NCBI GenBank assembly: GCA_023954035.1
Contig: JAMLIT010000015.1
Span: 1 to 64,000 of the forward strand
Direction: 5' to 3'
DNA length: 64,000 nt
From: Burkholderiaceae bacterium
GTDB taxonomy: Bacteria; Pseudomonadota; Gammaproteobacteria; Burkholderiales; Burkholderiaceae_C
In this document: piece by piece, positions 18,839 through 28,004 of the stretch
How positions within the stretch are numbered: position 1 is the stretch's first letter
How the letters are laid out: each line of letters starts with the position of its first letter
Notes under the pieces: model-generated
Database searches by the model: none
What the model was told of the DNA's origin: nothing
The model's input: only the letters and a program-made list of their open reading frames with translations
Position numbers and translations under genes: made by a program

Positions 18839-19059
18839 GGCAGAAGGTACGAGAGGCAGAGGGCGCCCAGGAGGATGGCGGAGGCGCAATCATCACTCCA
18901 CGGAAACCCATCAGAGGCAACAAAACGCATCTTGGCGGCAAAAAAACGTCAATACCTGCGAAATTGTGCCGATTGTGCCCCTGCCCGGACCTCCCCCCCA
19001 CAGGGACATCCCGGCCTCAGGGCAAAGGAAAGCCACCCGGGCATGGTTACCATTGGGGC

Positions 19060-19953
19060 ATGTTCAGTTACCGCCACGCCTTCCATGCAGGCAACCACGC
19101 CGACGTGCTCAAGCACACCGTGCTGATTGCCGCCCTGCAATACCTCACCGAGAAGGACGCCGCCCTGACCGTGCTGGACACGCATGCCGGCGCCGGGCTG
19201 TACCGGCTGGACGGCGACTACGCCCGCACCAGCGGCGAGGCTGGCGAGGGCATCCTGCGCCTGACGGCGACCGGTGCGCCCAGCGCAGCTCTGGCGCCTT
19301 TGCTGCAGGCTTATGTGGACATGGTGCGCGCCTTCAACCAGGGCGCCAGCACCCGGGTCTATCCGGGCTCCCCCTTCATCATCCAGCGCCTGCTGCGGGC
19401 ACACGACAAGCTCAAGCTGTTTGAACTGCATCCCACCGATCTGCGCGCCCTGGCGGGCAACGTGGCCCAGCTCAATGCGGGCCGCCAGGTGGCCGTGCTG
19501 CACGAGGATGGCTTTGAGGGCGTCAAGAAATTCTTGCCTCCACCAGCCCGCCGCGCTTTGCTGTTGTGCGATCCCAGCTATGAAATCAAGAGCGACTACG
19601 CAAAAGTGCTGGACATGGTGCAGGACGGGCTCAAGCGCTTTGCCACTGGGACTTACGCGGTTTGGTACCCCATCATTCCGCGCCCCGAGGCCCACGATCT
19701 TCCCCGTCGGCTCAAGACCATGGCCCAGAAGACGGGCAAGGGCTGGCTGCACGCCACGCTGACGGTGAAATCCAGCAAGATCACCGAAAGAGCCCAGGGC
19801 GAGACCCGGCGCCCGGGTCTGCCCGCGAGCGGCATGTTTCTCATCAACCCGCCCCACACCCTGAAAGCCGGACTGCAGCAGGCGCTGCCGCAGATGGTCG
19901 AGCGATTGGGTCAGGACCGCAACGCAAGCCATACCCTGGAATCGGGCAGTTGA
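19060..19953 (+). CDS. rlmJ: 23S rRNA (adenine-2030-N6)-methyltransferase
   Basis: Methylates A2030 of 23S rRNA; 297 residues. It begins MFSYRHAFHAGNHADVLKH, as in the E. coli family, with the SAM site DTHAGAGLYRL and the catalytic DPSYE (DPPY-type) motif in LLLCDPSYEIKSDY. The start is ATG at 19060; the open frame runs far upstream but lacks family similarity there. It converges on the secreted protein at 19981. Confidence 0.93.
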   Translation: MFSYRHAFHAGNHADVLKHTVLIAALQYLTEKDAALTVLDTHAGAGLYRLDGDYARTSGEAGEGILRLTATGAPSAALAPLLQAYVDMVRAFNQGASTRVYPGSPFIIQRLLRAHDKLKLFELHPTDLRALAGNVAQLNAGRQVAVLHEDGFEGVKKFLPPPARRALLLCDPSYEIKSDYAKVLDMVQDGLKRFATGTYAVWYPIIPRPEAHDLPRRLKTMAQKTGKGWLHATLTVKSSKITERAQGETRRPGLPASGMFLINPPHTLKAGLQQALPQMVERLGQDRNASHTLESGS

Positions 19954-19980
19954 TCTGCCTCGTCGGCAGGGCCCCGTCGA

Positions 19981-20586
19981 TCAACGCTTGCAGCGTGCGA
20001 GAAAAGCGTCCTCAAAGCGGCTGAGTTCATTGCGCTCGCCTTCGGTGAGGTCGGTGCGGGCGCGCTTGGCCGCGATGATGCGGCGCGACTCTGCGCACTG
20101 CTGCAGGAAGCGCTGCTCCTGCTCGCGCTGGCTCTGCTCGGCAAGCTGGGCAGACTTTTCTTCCTCGCGGCGCTGCTTTCTCAGGTCACGCCGTTCGCTC
20201 GAGAGTTGCGAGTATGCCTCTTGCTCCTGGTCCCGGCAGTCGCGCTTGTATTCACGCCGCATGCCTTCCACCACATCGGGCTTGATGCCGCGCGAATAGG
20301 CGGAACGGATCCCGCTGTCGAGCGAACGGCAGCGTGCACTCATGTACTGGTAGTGTTCCGGCTCCTCGGCAGGCACCCGCACCGGCGTGGACGAACTGCG
20401 ACCATAGGACGACGAGGACACCGGCCCGGCAACGGCCGCTGTGGTCCGGGTGTTGGCAGGGCAAGGCCGGGACAGCACAAAAGAATCGCCGTCAGAATCT
20501 CTGCAGTGGTAGCGCGTCTGGGCGCTGGCGCCAGGCGCTGCCAGGCCACCGCAAGCCAGCAGCAACAAGGCATGAACGAGCTTCAT
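19981..20586 (-). CDS. Secreted DUF4124-like coiled-coil protein, function unknown
   Basis: 201 residues with a clear signal peptide (KLVHALLLLACGGLAAPGASA), then a short DUF4124-like head (RYHCRDSDGDSFVLSRPCPAN), a serine-rich linker, and a long charged Q/E/R coiled coil to the end. Six cysteines lie in the mature part. It is probably a periplasmic structural protein. I do not recognise a specific family member. metF is encoded 36 bp upstream on the same strand. Confidence 0.65.
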   Translation of the reverse strand: MKLVHALLLLACGGLAAPGASAQTRYHCRDSDGDSFVLSRPCPANTRTTAAVAGPVSSSSYGRSSSTPVRVPAEEPEHYQYMSARCRSLDSGIRSAYSRGIKPDVVEGMRREYKRDCRDQEQEAYSQLSSERRDLRKQRREEEKSAQLAEQSQREQEQRFLQQCAESRRIIAAKRARTDLTEGERNELSRFEDAFLARCKR

Positions 20587-20622
20587 CGGTACGTCACAAA
20601 AATCAAAAACGAAATGTTACCG

Positions 20623-21486
20623 TCATTCGCGGGCCTGCAAGCCCAGGCGGCGGCCGATTTCCAGCGTTGCGGCACTCTGGTTCATGGTGTAGAAGTGCAA
20701 GGCGGGCGCGCCTTCGGCACGCAAGCGCTCGCACAAAGCCGTGACCACGTCCAGTCCGAAGGCACGGATGGAGGCCACATCGTCGCCAAAGCCCTGCAGG
20801 CGCAGACGCACCCAGCGCGGAATCTCGGCGCCGCAGGCGTCGGAAAACCGCAGGAGCTGCGTCGAGCTGGTGATAGGCATGATGCCAGGCACCACGGGCA
20901 CATCGGCTCCCAGGCGCCGCGCCTCGTCCACGAAGCGCCCATAGGCATCGCTGCTGTAGAAATACTGCGTGATGGCCGAGTCAGCACCCGCCTGCACCTT
21001 GGCGGCATAGGCCTTGAGATCGGCCTCCGGTGAGCGGGCCTGCGGGTGCACTTCCGGGTAGGCGGCCACTTCGATGTGGAAGTCACGCCCGGTTTCAGCC
21101 CGGATGAAGGCGACCAGGTCGCTGGCGTAATGGAACTCGCCGCCCATGCCGTAGCCGCTGGGCAAGTCGCCCCGCAACGCCACCAGGCGCCGCACGCCCA
21201 TCGCTTTGAGCGCTGCCAGTTGCTCACGCACCGATGCGCGCGTAGCCCCGATGCAGGAGAAGTGGGACGCTGCATCCACCCCCTCCTGCAAAATGGCGCG
21301 CACGGTGTCAAAGGTGCCTTGCTGGGTGGAGCCCCCCGCGCCGTACGTGACCGAGCAGAACTGGGGCCGCAGCGCATAGAGCTGCTGGCGCACAGCGCGC
21401 AGCTTTTCGGCGCCCTCGGGAGTCTTGGGCGGGAAGAATTCCAGGCTCACCGGCAAACCGGCAGTCGGTGCGTTGGCGGCGGTCAT
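20623..21486 (-). CDS. metF: 5,10-methylenetetrahydrofolate reductase
   Basis: FAD enzyme that makes 5-methyl-THF for methionine synthesis; 287 residues, full length. The family opening VSLEFFPPKTPEGAEKLR is clear, as are SVTYGAGGST, LRGDLPSGYG and the late LHFYTMNQSAA. The start ATG overlaps the tlyA stop by four bases (ATGA at 21483-21486). It belongs to the SAH-riboswitch-controlled ahcY-tlyA-metF unit. Confidence 0.96.
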   Translation of the reverse strand: MTAANAPTAGLPVSLEFFPPKTPEGAEKLRAVRQQLYALRPQFCSVTYGAGGSTQQGTFDTVRAILQEGVDAASHFSCIGATRASVREQLAALKAMGVRRLVALRGDLPSGYGMGGEFHYASDLVAFIRAETGRDFHIEVAAYPEVHPQARSPEADLKAYAAKVQAGADSAITQYFYSSDAYGRFVDEARRLGADVPVVPGIMPITSSTQLLRFSDACGAEIPRWVRLRLQGFGDDVASIRAFGLDVVTALCERLRAEGAPALHFYTMNQSAATLEIGRRLGLQARE

Positions 21487-22469
21487 GCGGCCCTCCTTGC
21501 AGAAACAAAAAATTCACGATTGCCGTCACCGCCGGTGATCGGGCTGTCAAACCAGTCCTGCACCGCCAAGCCCAGGCCGGCACAGCATGCGCGGATGCGC
21601 TGTTCCACCACGGCGTACAGTGCGGCATCCCGCACGACACCGCCCTTGCCCACCTGGCCCGGCTGCAGTTCAAACTGCGGCTTGACCAGCATCAGCAACT
21701 GGCCGCCCGGGGCCAGCAGCGGCACCAGCGCAGGCAACACCAGCGTGAGCGAGATGAAGGACAGGTCGCCTGTGATCAGGTCGAACACGGGCTCCAGGGG
21801 ATGTTTCGCCAGGGCAGCCTGGCGGCGGGGTGCGCCTGCCGCCGCCGCTACCGCCTGCGGGACGGCGTTGCGGGCAAGCTCGGCCTCGACCTCCTCATCA
21901 CGCACATCGTCGCTGTCGTCGTAATCGGACACCTCGCCGTCCCCAGACATCCAGCGGTAGGGGTTTTCAGGCGGAGTGTCGTCCTGCACCGGCGGCTCTT
22001 CCGTCTCGACTCCTGCGGCCTCCCAGGCCTCCTGCAGGGACGAAGGCGTCAGCGTGCGCGCATTCAACCCCTCAAGGCACACCACACGGGCATCCTGGCG
22101 CAGTTGCGCATGCAGCTGGTCTTGGCCCACATCCACACCCACGACCTGGCGCGCACCCTGTTCCAGCAGGCAGTGCGTAAACCCCCCGGTGGACTGGCCC
22201 ACGTCCAGGCATTGCATGCCCTGCACCCGCAGGCCGGTGTGCCGCAAGGCACCTTCGAGCTTGAGTCCGCCGCGCGAGACAAAACGCGCCTCGGCCTCGT
22301 CCAGCAGGTGCGCTTCGGCCCCGGCGGGGATGTCATCCCCGTTCTTGGCCACGCGATGCCAGGGCGCAGACGCGCCCAGGCGCCACTGCACCCCGCTGGC
22401 AATCAGGCGCTGGGCCTGCGAGCGGGTGCTGGCCAGGCCGTTCTCTACCAGAAACACATCGGCACGCAT
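21483..22469 (-). CDS. tlyA: TlyA family rRNA methyltransferase
   Basis: S4-domain plus FtsJ-like methyltransferase (rRNA 2'-O-methylation in the TlyA family). The S4 domain is at residues 1-60 (MRADVFLVENGLASTRSQAQ) and the SAM motif LDVGQSTGGFTHCLL follows. At 328 residues it is ~60-70 longer than usual. The extra length is an acidic and alanine-rich insert at about residues 150-220 (TEEPPVQDDTPPENP, GEVSDYDDSDDVRDEEVEAE) before the DLSFISLTLVLP core. It sits between ahcY and metF, an unexpected member for the methyl cycle but itself a SAM user. Confidence 0.88.
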   Translation of the reverse strand: MRADVFLVENGLASTRSQAQRLIASGVQWRLGASAPWHRVAKNGDDIPAGAEAHLLDEAEARFVSRGGLKLEGALRHTGLRVQGMQCLDVGQSTGGFTHCLLEQGARQVVGVDVGQDQLHAQLRQDARVVCLEGLNARTLTPSSLQEAWEAAGVETEEPPVQDDTPPENPYRWMSGDGEVSDYDDSDDVRDEEVEAELARNAVPQAVAAAAGAPRRQAALAKHPLEPVFDLITGDLSFISLTLVLPALVPLLAPGGQLLMLVKPQFELQPGQVGKGGVVRDAALYAVVEQRIRACCAGLGLAVQDWFDSPITGGDGNREFFVSARRAA

Positions 22470-22486
22470 AAATATTTAAGCAAAAT

Positions 22487-22540
22487 ACGCTTCAACCGCT
22501 TATCTGTAAAGCGGCTTAAGCTATTAAATCAATAGCAAAT
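22487..22540 (+). repeat. Double-hairpin dispersed repeat, copy C (ahcY-tlyA gap)
   Basis: First stem CCGCTT/AAGCGG, where the family norm is GCGCTT/AAGCGC: both sides changed together. Second hairpin GCTAT-TAAATCA-ATAGC. The tail CAAATCA supplies the TGA stop of ahcY on the other strand. The copy fills the 70-bp gap between ahcY and tlyA and so lies inside their common transcript. Confidence 0.8.
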
Positions 22541-23973
22541 CAATACCGGTAGGTATCGGGCTTGTACGGGCCTTGCTTGGGCACGCCAATGTAGGCCGCC
22601 TGCTCATCGGACAACTCGCTCAGCATGGCGCCCACCTTCTTCAGGTGCAGGCGTGCCACCTTCTCGTCCAGGTGCTTGGGCAGCACGTACACCTTGCCGT
22701 TTTCGTAGTAGTCACTGTGCGTGAACAGCTCGATCTGGGCAATGGTCTGGTTGGCAAAGCTCGACGACATGACGAAGCTCGGGTGGCCCGTGCCGCAACC
22801 CAGGTTCACCAGACGGCCCTTGGCCAGCAGGATGATGCGCTTGCCGTCTGGGAAGATCACATGATCGACCTGGGGCTTGATCTCTTCCCATTCGTACTGT
22901 TCCAGCGTGGCCACCTGGATTTCGTTGTCGAAGTGGCCGATGTTGCAGACTATTGACTGGTCCTTCATGGCCAGCATGTGGTCATGCGTGATCACGTCCT
23001 TGTTGCCCGTGGTGGTCACAAAGATGTCGGCCTTGTCAGCCGCGTATTCCATGGTGACCACACGATAGCCTTCCATCGCGGCCTGCAGGGCGTTGATGGG
23101 GTCGATCTCGGTCACCCACACCTGGGCCGACAGCGCACGCAGCGCCTGGGCGCTGCCCTTGCCCACGTCGCCGTAGCCGGCCACGCAGGCCACCTTGCCG
23201 GCGATCATCACGTCGGTGGCGCGCTTGATGCCGTCCACCAGCGACTCGCGGCAGCCGTACAGGTTGTCGAACTTGCTCTTGGTGACCGAATCGTTCACGT
23301 TGATGGCACGGAACATCAGGCTGCCTTTGGCCGACATTTCCTTCAGGCGGTGCACGCCGGTGGTGGTTTCCTCGGTCACGCCGATGATCTCGGCGCTCTT
23401 GCGGCTGTACCAGGTGGGGTCTTGCGCCAGCTTGGCCTTGATGGCGGCAAACAGGCAGGTTTCTTCTTCGCTGGTCGGGTTGGCAATGAGGGAGGCGTCC
23501 TTCTCAGCACGCTTGCCCAGGTGCATGAGCAGCGTGGCGTCGCCGCCGTCGTCCAGGATCAGGTTCGGGCCTTCGCCGGGCGTGCCTGCAGCGCCGAAGT
23601 CAAAGATGCGGTGTGTGTAGTCCCAGTAGTCCGCCAGCGACTCGCCCTTGATGGCGAACACCGGCGTGCCGCCGGCGGCAATGGCCGCGGCGGCGTGGTC
23701 CTGCGTGGAGAAGATGTTGCACGAGGCCCAGCGCACCTGGGCGCCGAGCGCCTGCAGCGTCTCGATCAGCACGGCGGTCTGGATGGTCATGTGCAGGCTG
23801 CCGGTGATGCGCGCGCCCTTGAGCGGCTGCCTGGCGGCAAATTCCTCGCGGATGGCCATCAGGCCGGGCATCTCGGTTTCGGCGATGCGGATTTCCTTGC
23901 GGCCCCAGTCGGCAAGGCCGATGTCGGTAATGGCGCGGTCGGTGGCGGAAAAAGCGGGGTTGCGGGCGTTCAT
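22540..23973 (-). CDS. ahcY: S-adenosylhomocysteine hydrolase
   Basis: NAD-dependent enzyme that splits SAH to adenosine and homocysteine; 477 residues from the ATG at 23973 ([20 protein letters not shown]). Visible motifs: the NAD-binding [33 protein letters not shown], and the C-terminal [12 protein letters not shown] signature that closes the active site. It carries the ~40-residue internal segment typical of proteobacterial forms ([17 protein letters not shown] region). Expression is controlled by the SAH riboswitch just upstream. Confidence 0.97.
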   Translation of the reverse strand: MNARNPAFSATDRAITDIGLADWGRKEIRIAETEMPGLMAIREEFAARQPLKGARITGSLHMTIQTAVLIETLQALGAQVRWASCNIFSTQDHAAAAIAAGGTPVFAIKGESLADYWDYTHRIFDFGAAGTPGEGPNLILDDGGDATLLMHLGKRAEKDASLIANPTSEEETCLFAAIKAKLAQDPTWYSRKSAEIIGVTEETTTGVHRLKEMSAKGSLMFRAINVNDSVTKSKFDNLYGCRESLVDGIKRATDVMIAGKVACVAGYGDVGKGSAQALRALSAQVWVTEIDPINALQAAMEGYRVVTMEYAADKADIFVTTTGNKDVITHDHMLAMKDQSIVCNIGHFDNEIQVATLEQYEWEEIKPQVDHVIFPDGKRIILLAKGRLVNLGCGTGHPSFVMSSSFANQTIAQIELFTHSDYYENGKVYVLPKHLDEKVARLHLKKVGAMLSELSDEQAAYIGVPKQGPYKPDTYRY

Positions 23974-24048
23974 GCTTGGCTCCAAAAGCTGTTTTGAAAC
24001 ACCACCTGCCGCGAGAGAGATTTGCAGCCCATCGCACGCAAGGTGGAT

Positions 24049-24166
24049 GAGCGTCGTTGCACAGCGGATCGGTGCGCCTGTCGAACCGACAGACCCTTCG
24101 GCCCGGCCTCCCAAGCCTCACGCCTGCTTTTGAATCGCGGGACGCTGCAACGCTCCTCGGGAGAAG
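24049..24166 (-). ncRNA. SAH riboswitch upstream of ahcY
   Basis: Minus-strand leader with all core elements of the S-adenosylhomocysteine aptamer. P1 pairs CUCCCGAG (24163-24156) with CUUGGGAG (24115-24108). The conserved GAGCGNUGC block follows P1, then a GC-rich P2 and the AGGCUYGG segment. The pseudoknot strand GAGCGU (24155-24150) pairs with ACGCUC (24054-24049) in CAACGACGCUC. The usual consensus as I recall it is GAGCGC with GCGCUC, so both sides have changed together. An extra hairpin CTGTCG-GTT-CGACAG (24093-24079) sits between P1 and the pseudoknot strand. High SAH should raise expression of ahcY, tlyA and metF. Confidence 0.9.
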
Positions 24167-24173
24167 AACAGCG

Positions 24174-24202
24174 ATTATATCGGCGTGCGCCTTCGCAGGC
24201 GC
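24174..24202 (-). promoter_or_regulatory. Promoter of the SAH riboswitch-ahcY unit (overlaps upstream stop codon)
   Basis: A perfect TATAAT on the minus strand at 24179-24174 lies 7-8 bases before the riboswitch begins, exactly where a transcription start would fit. The TAA stop of the MFS gene (24177-24175) is inside this hexamer. No good -35 is seen (GC-rich at the right spacing), so an activator or extended contacts may help. Confidence 0.65.
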
Positions 24203-25401
24203 AGCGCCATCGCCAGCGCGCCCGCCAGCAGCACCAGCGAGAAGGCGACCAGAGCCGGCCAGCGCCCGTGCTCCCAGAACCAGCCGCCCGCCGAGCCCAG
24301 CACGCTGGAGCCGATGTAATAGGCCAGCAGATACAGCGAGGAGGCATGCCCCTTGGACTGGCGCGCCAGTTGCCCCACCCAGCCACTGGCAACCGAATGC
24401 GCCACGAAAAATCCGAAGGTAAGCACTGCAATCCCCACAATCACCCAGAGCAGCGGTGCCGCCAGGGTCAGCACGACGCCCGCGGCCATCAGTGCCACGC
24501 CGCCCACCAGCACGGGCGCGCGCCCCAGCCGATCGGCCAGCGCGCCCGCCGTGGGAGAAGCAAGAATGCCAAACAGGTAGACGCAAAAGATGAGGCCGAT
24601 CTGCGTCTGGTTCAGGCGGTAGGGCGGCAGCGCCAGCCGAAAGCCCGCGTAATTGAAGAGCGAGACAAACACCCCCATCAGTGCAAAACCCGACAAAAAC
24701 AGCATCGGCAAGCCCGGTGTGTGCAGGTGCGCGCGCCAGGCATCCAGATGAAACCGCAGACTCTGCGTTCGCCGCACGCCGGACGGAGCCACCCCGCTGG
24801 TTTGGGGCAACAGCCGCACAAATCCGATAGCGGCCATCAGCCCCAGAACGCCCATCGTGGCCATCGCCACGCGCCAGCCAAACTGGTCAGCGAGCGCGCT
24901 CATGCCCACCCGCCCGGCCATACCGCCAAAGGCCGTGCCACCGATGTACAGGCCCATGGAGAAACCCAGGCCGCGCGGATGAATTTCATCCGCCAGGTAG
25001 GCCATGGCGACAGCCGGCACGCCGCCAAGAAGAATGCCCTCCAAGGCCCGCGCCGCCAACAGTGCTCCCCAGGTAGGCGCCACGGCTGCCAGCACGTTGC
25101 AGACCGCGGCGAAGGCCATCGAGAAAAACATCAGCCGGCGCTTGTCCCGCCCCTCTGACCACGCACCAGCGACAAATATGGCCACTGCCAGGCACCCGGT
25201 ACTGACCGACAGTGCCAGCGAACTGCCTGCGGCTCCCAGGCCAAAGTGCGCAGCAAACTCCGGCAGCACCGGCTGCACGCAGTAGAGCAGGGAAAACGTG
25301 GCAAAGCCCGCCAAAAACAAGGCCAGGCTGATGCGTCGGTAGGCGGGCGAACCTGCGTCCACCCATGTGCGGGTGGCGGGCGATGAATCGGATTCCTGCA
25401 T
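24175..25401 (-). CDS. MFS transporter (YnfM/AraJ-like drug-efflux type)
   Basis: Twelve-TM major facilitator, 408 residues from the ATG at 25401 (MQESDSSPATRTWVDAG). The MFS loop motif between TM2 and TM3 is present as AGAWSEGRDKRRLMF, and the second-half copy is AGALADRLGRAPVL. The fold and opening (SLALFLAGFATFSLLYCVQP) match the YnfM subgroup, whose substrates are mostly undefined. It is encoded upstream of ahcY on the same strand, but ahcY has its own promoter in its stop codon, so a shared function is unlikely. Confidence 0.85.
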   Translation of the reverse strand: MQESDSSPATRTWVDAGSPAYRRISLALFLAGFATFSLLYCVQPVLPEFAAHFGLGAAGSSLALSVSTGCLAVAIFVAGAWSEGRDKRRLMFFSMAFAAVCNVLAAVAPTWGALLAARALEGILLGGVPAVAMAYLADEIHPRGLGFSMGLYIGGTAFGGMAGRVGMSALADQFGWRVAMATMGVLGLMAAIGFVRLLPQTSGVAPSGVRRTQSLRFHLDAWRAHLHTPGLPMLFLSGFALMGVFVSLFNYAGFRLALPPYRLNQTQIGLIFCVYLFGILASPTAGALADRLGRAPVLVGGVALMAAGVVLTLAAPLLWVIVGIAVLTFGFFVAHSVASGWVGQLARQSKGHASSLYLLAYYIGSSVLGSAGGWFWEHGRWPALVAFSLVLLAGALAMALRLRRRTPI

Positions 25402-25527
25402 GGGCGCCACTGTGACATGGCCTTGCGCTCCACGCTGGCAGCGCCGGCCCGTAAAATCGCCACGCTTTTCAAGAATCGCGCGCCGCGCCGTGCGGTCTGC
25501 TGTTTTCCCGACTCCTGGAACCCCCCT

Positions 25528-27156
25528 TTGTCCTACGCCCTTGAAACCCGGCGCCGCCGCACCTTTGCCATCATCTCCCACCCCGACGCCGGCAAGACCA
25601 CGTTGACGGAAAAGCTCCTGCTGTTCTCGGGCGCGATCCAGATCGCCGGCGCCGTCAAGGGCCGCAAGGCCAGCCGACATGCCACGTCCGACTGGATGGA
25701 GATCGAAAAGCAGCGCGGCATCTCGGTCGCGTCAAGCGTGATGCAGATGGCCTACCGCGACCATGTCATCAACCTGCTCGACACGCCCGGCCACAAGGAT
25801 TTTTCGGAGGACACCTACCGCGTTCTCACCGCCGTCGATTCGGCCTTGATGGTGATCGACGCCGCCAACGGTGTGGAAGCACAAACCCGCCGCCTGATCG
25901 AAGTCTGCCGCCAGCGCGACACGCCCATCATCACCTTCGTCAACAAGATGGACCGCGAGGTGCGCGACCCGCTGGACATCCTCGACGAGGTCGAGCGCGA
26001 ACTCGGCATGCCCTGCTGCCCCATCACCTGGCCCGTCGGTCAGGGCAAGAGCTTTGGCGGCATCATCAACCTGCGCACGCAGACCATGACGGTGTTCACC
26101 CCCGGCAGCGACCGGGGGCCCAAGGACTTTGAAGTGGTGCCGCTGGCCGAGGCCGACCGGCTGCGCAAGCGCTTTGGCCAGCCCTTTGACGATGCGCTCG
26201 AGAGCATGGAGCTGGCCGTCGGCGCCTCGGCCGCGTGGAATCACGATGAGTTTCTGGCCGGCAAGCTCACGCCGGTGTTCTTCGGCTCCGGCGTGAACAA
26301 CTTCGGCGTGATGGAAGTGCTGGACGCGGTGGTGGACATGTCGCCCCCGCCCGGCCCGCGCATCAGCACGCTGCTGGTCAACAAGCAGCCGGTGGTCAAG
26401 ACGGTGCAGCCTGAGGACGAAGGGTTTTCCGGCGTGGTCTTCAAGGTGCAGGCCAACATGGACGCCAACCACCGCGACCGCATCGCCTTCGTGCGCGTGG
26501 CCTCCGGCCGCTACCAGCCGGGCATGAAGCTCAAGGTGCAGCGCACCGGCAAAGAGCTGCGCCCGACCAGCGTCGTCACCTTCATGAGCCAGCGGCGCGA
26601 AGCCGTCGAAGAAGCCTACGCCGGCGACATCATCGGCTTTACCACGCACGGCGGCGTGCAGCTGGGCGATACCATCACCGATGGCGCCAACCTGCAGTTC
26701 ACCGGTCTGCCGTTCTTTGCGCCCGAGCTGTTCATGACGGTGATTTTGAAAAATCCACTGCGCACCAAGCAGCTCCAGCAAGGCCTGGCCCAGTTGGGCG
26801 AAGAAGGCGCGATCCAGGTCTTCAAACCCGACGTCGGCGGCCCGATGCTTCTCGGGGCCGTGGGGCAGCTGCAGTTTGAAGTGGTGCAGCACCGCCTGCG
26901 CGCCGAGTACGACGCCGACGTGCGTCTGGAAGGCTGCCAGTACACGGGAGCGCGCTGGATCACGGCGGACAGTCCGGCGGATTTGCGCGCCTTCACCGAC
27001 GCCTACCCCATGCGTTTGTCGCACGACGCAGCGAATGCCCTGGCGTTTTTGTGCACCTCACCGTACGACGTGCGGCTGGCGCAGGAGCGGTTTCCGAAAA
27101 TCCACTTCCATCCGCTGCGCGAGCACGCGGGCTTGAGCCTGGGCAGCGCCGGCTGA
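25528..27156 (+). CDS. prfC: Peptide chain release factor 3
   Basis: GTPase that recycles RF1/RF2 from the ribosome; 542 residues. G1 is SHPDAGKTTL, G3 is DTPGHKDFSEDT and G4 is NKMDRE; GRKASRHATSDWMEIEKQRG is diagnostic of RF3. The start is judged to be TTG at 25528 (MSYALETRRRRTFAII) because family members begin just here; the frame is open further upstream without similarity. Its stop overlaps the HAD gene start by one base (TGATG). Confidence 0.95.
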   Translation: MSYALETRRRRTFAIISHPDAGKTTLTEKLLLFSGAIQIAGAVKGRKASRHATSDWMEIEKQRGISVASSVMQMAYRDHVINLLDTPGHKDFSEDTYRVLTAVDSALMVIDAANGVEAQTRRLIEVCRQRDTPIITFVNKMDREVRDPLDILDEVERELGMPCCPITWPVGQGKSFGGIINLRTQTMTVFTPGSDRGPKDFEVVPLAEADRLRKRFGQPFDDALESMELAVGASAAWNHDEFLAGKLTPVFFGSGVNNFGVMEVLDAVVDMSPPPGPRISTLLVNKQPVVKTVQPEDEGFSGVVFKVQANMDANHRDRIAFVRVASGRYQPGMKLKVQRTGKELRPTSVVTFMSQRREAVEEAYAGDIIGFTTHGGVQLGDTITDGANLQFTGLPFFAPELFMTVILKNPLRTKQLQQGLAQLGEEGAIQVFKPDVGGPMLLGAVGQLQFEVVQHRLRAEYDADVRLEGCQYTGARWITADSPADLRAFTDAYPMRLSHDAANALAFLCTSPYDVRLAQERFPKIHFHPLREHAGLSLGSAG

Positions 27157-28004
27157 TGGAGCGTTCCCTGCAGCCGCTCTCCGCCTGGCATCCGCCACCC
27201 GACCTGCTCGGCGTGTTCACCGACATCGACGACACCCTGACCACGGACGGTGCCATCACGCCCGACGCGCTGGCCGCCCTGGGGGAATTGAAGGCTGCGG
27301 GCCTGCATGTCATTCCGATCACCGGGCGGCCGGTGGGCTGGAGCGAGCGCTTTGCGGCCGCCTGGCCCGTGGATGCGGTGGTGGCAGAAAACGGTGCCGT
27401 GGCGCTGCGCCCGCCGTCCACCGAATTTTCAGATCAAATCGGCCTCCTGCGCTTATCCGACAAGCGCAAGCAGCTATCAAAAATATACCAACAAGACGCG
27501 GCGGTGCGCGCTGCCAACTTCACTGCCATGCACGCGGTTTTGGAGCGTATCGAGCGCGAAGTGCCGCAGGCCCGCCGGGCACAGGATTCGGCGGGACGCG
27601 AGACCGACATTGCCATTGACCACAGCGAATTTGCCCATCTGCCCCAGCCCGCCATTGATGCCTGCGTGGCCATCATGCGGGCCGCCGGCATGAGCGCGTC
27701 GGTCAGCAGCATTCACATCAACGGCTGGTTTGGCGCGCACAACAAATGGGAAGGCGCGCGCTGGATTGTGCGCGAGCTGTTCGGGAGCGATCTGGCGCAG
27801 GAGTCGGCGCGCTGGGTCTATGTGGGCGATTCCACCAACGACCAGATCATGTTCGAGCACTTCGAGCACAGCGTGGGCGTGGCCAACATTGCGCGCTTTG
27901 TGCCGCAGTTGATCCATCTGCCACGCTATGTGACGGTCGGCGAGCGCGGCGCCGGGTTTGCTGAAGTGGTGCGGCAGCTTCTCAAGGCCGGCACTGCGCA
28001 ATAA
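27156..28004 (+). CDS. HAD-IIB hydrolase, mannosyl-3-phosphoglycerate phosphatase-like
   Basis: 282 residues with HAD motif I VFTDIDDTLTTDG, motif II PITGRP, and a late motif IV region GDSTNDQIMFEHF. This is the Cof/MPGP branch that dephosphorylates sugar phosphates; the substrate is not certain. The start ATG overlaps the prfC stop by one base, so translation is coupled. Residues ~95-111 (GLLRLSDKRKQLSKIY) are encoded by a dispersed repeat copy in the region that normally links the core to the cap domain. Confidence 0.82.
   Translation: MERSLQPLSAWHPPPDLLGVFTDIDDTLTTDGAITPDALAALGELKAAGLHVIPITGRPVGWSERFAAAWPVDAVVAENGAVALRPPSTEFSDQIGLLRLSDKRKQLSKIYQQDAAVRAANFTAMHAVLERIEREVPQARRAQDSAGRETDIAIDHSEFAHLPQPAIDACVAIMRAAGMSASVSSIHINGWFGAHNKWEGARWIVRELFGSDLAQESARWVYVGDSTNDQIMFEHFEHSVGVANIARFVPQLIHLPRYVTVGERGAGFAEVVRQLLKAGTAQ
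27439..27488 (+). repeat. Double-hairpin dispersed repeat, copy D (inside HAD gene)
   Basis: CGGCCTCC, then the stem TGCGCTT/AAGCGCA (outer A-T pair of other copies changed to T-A on both sides), then GCTAT-CAAAAAT-ATA. It is translated in frame as part of the phosphatase. Confidence 0.8.
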
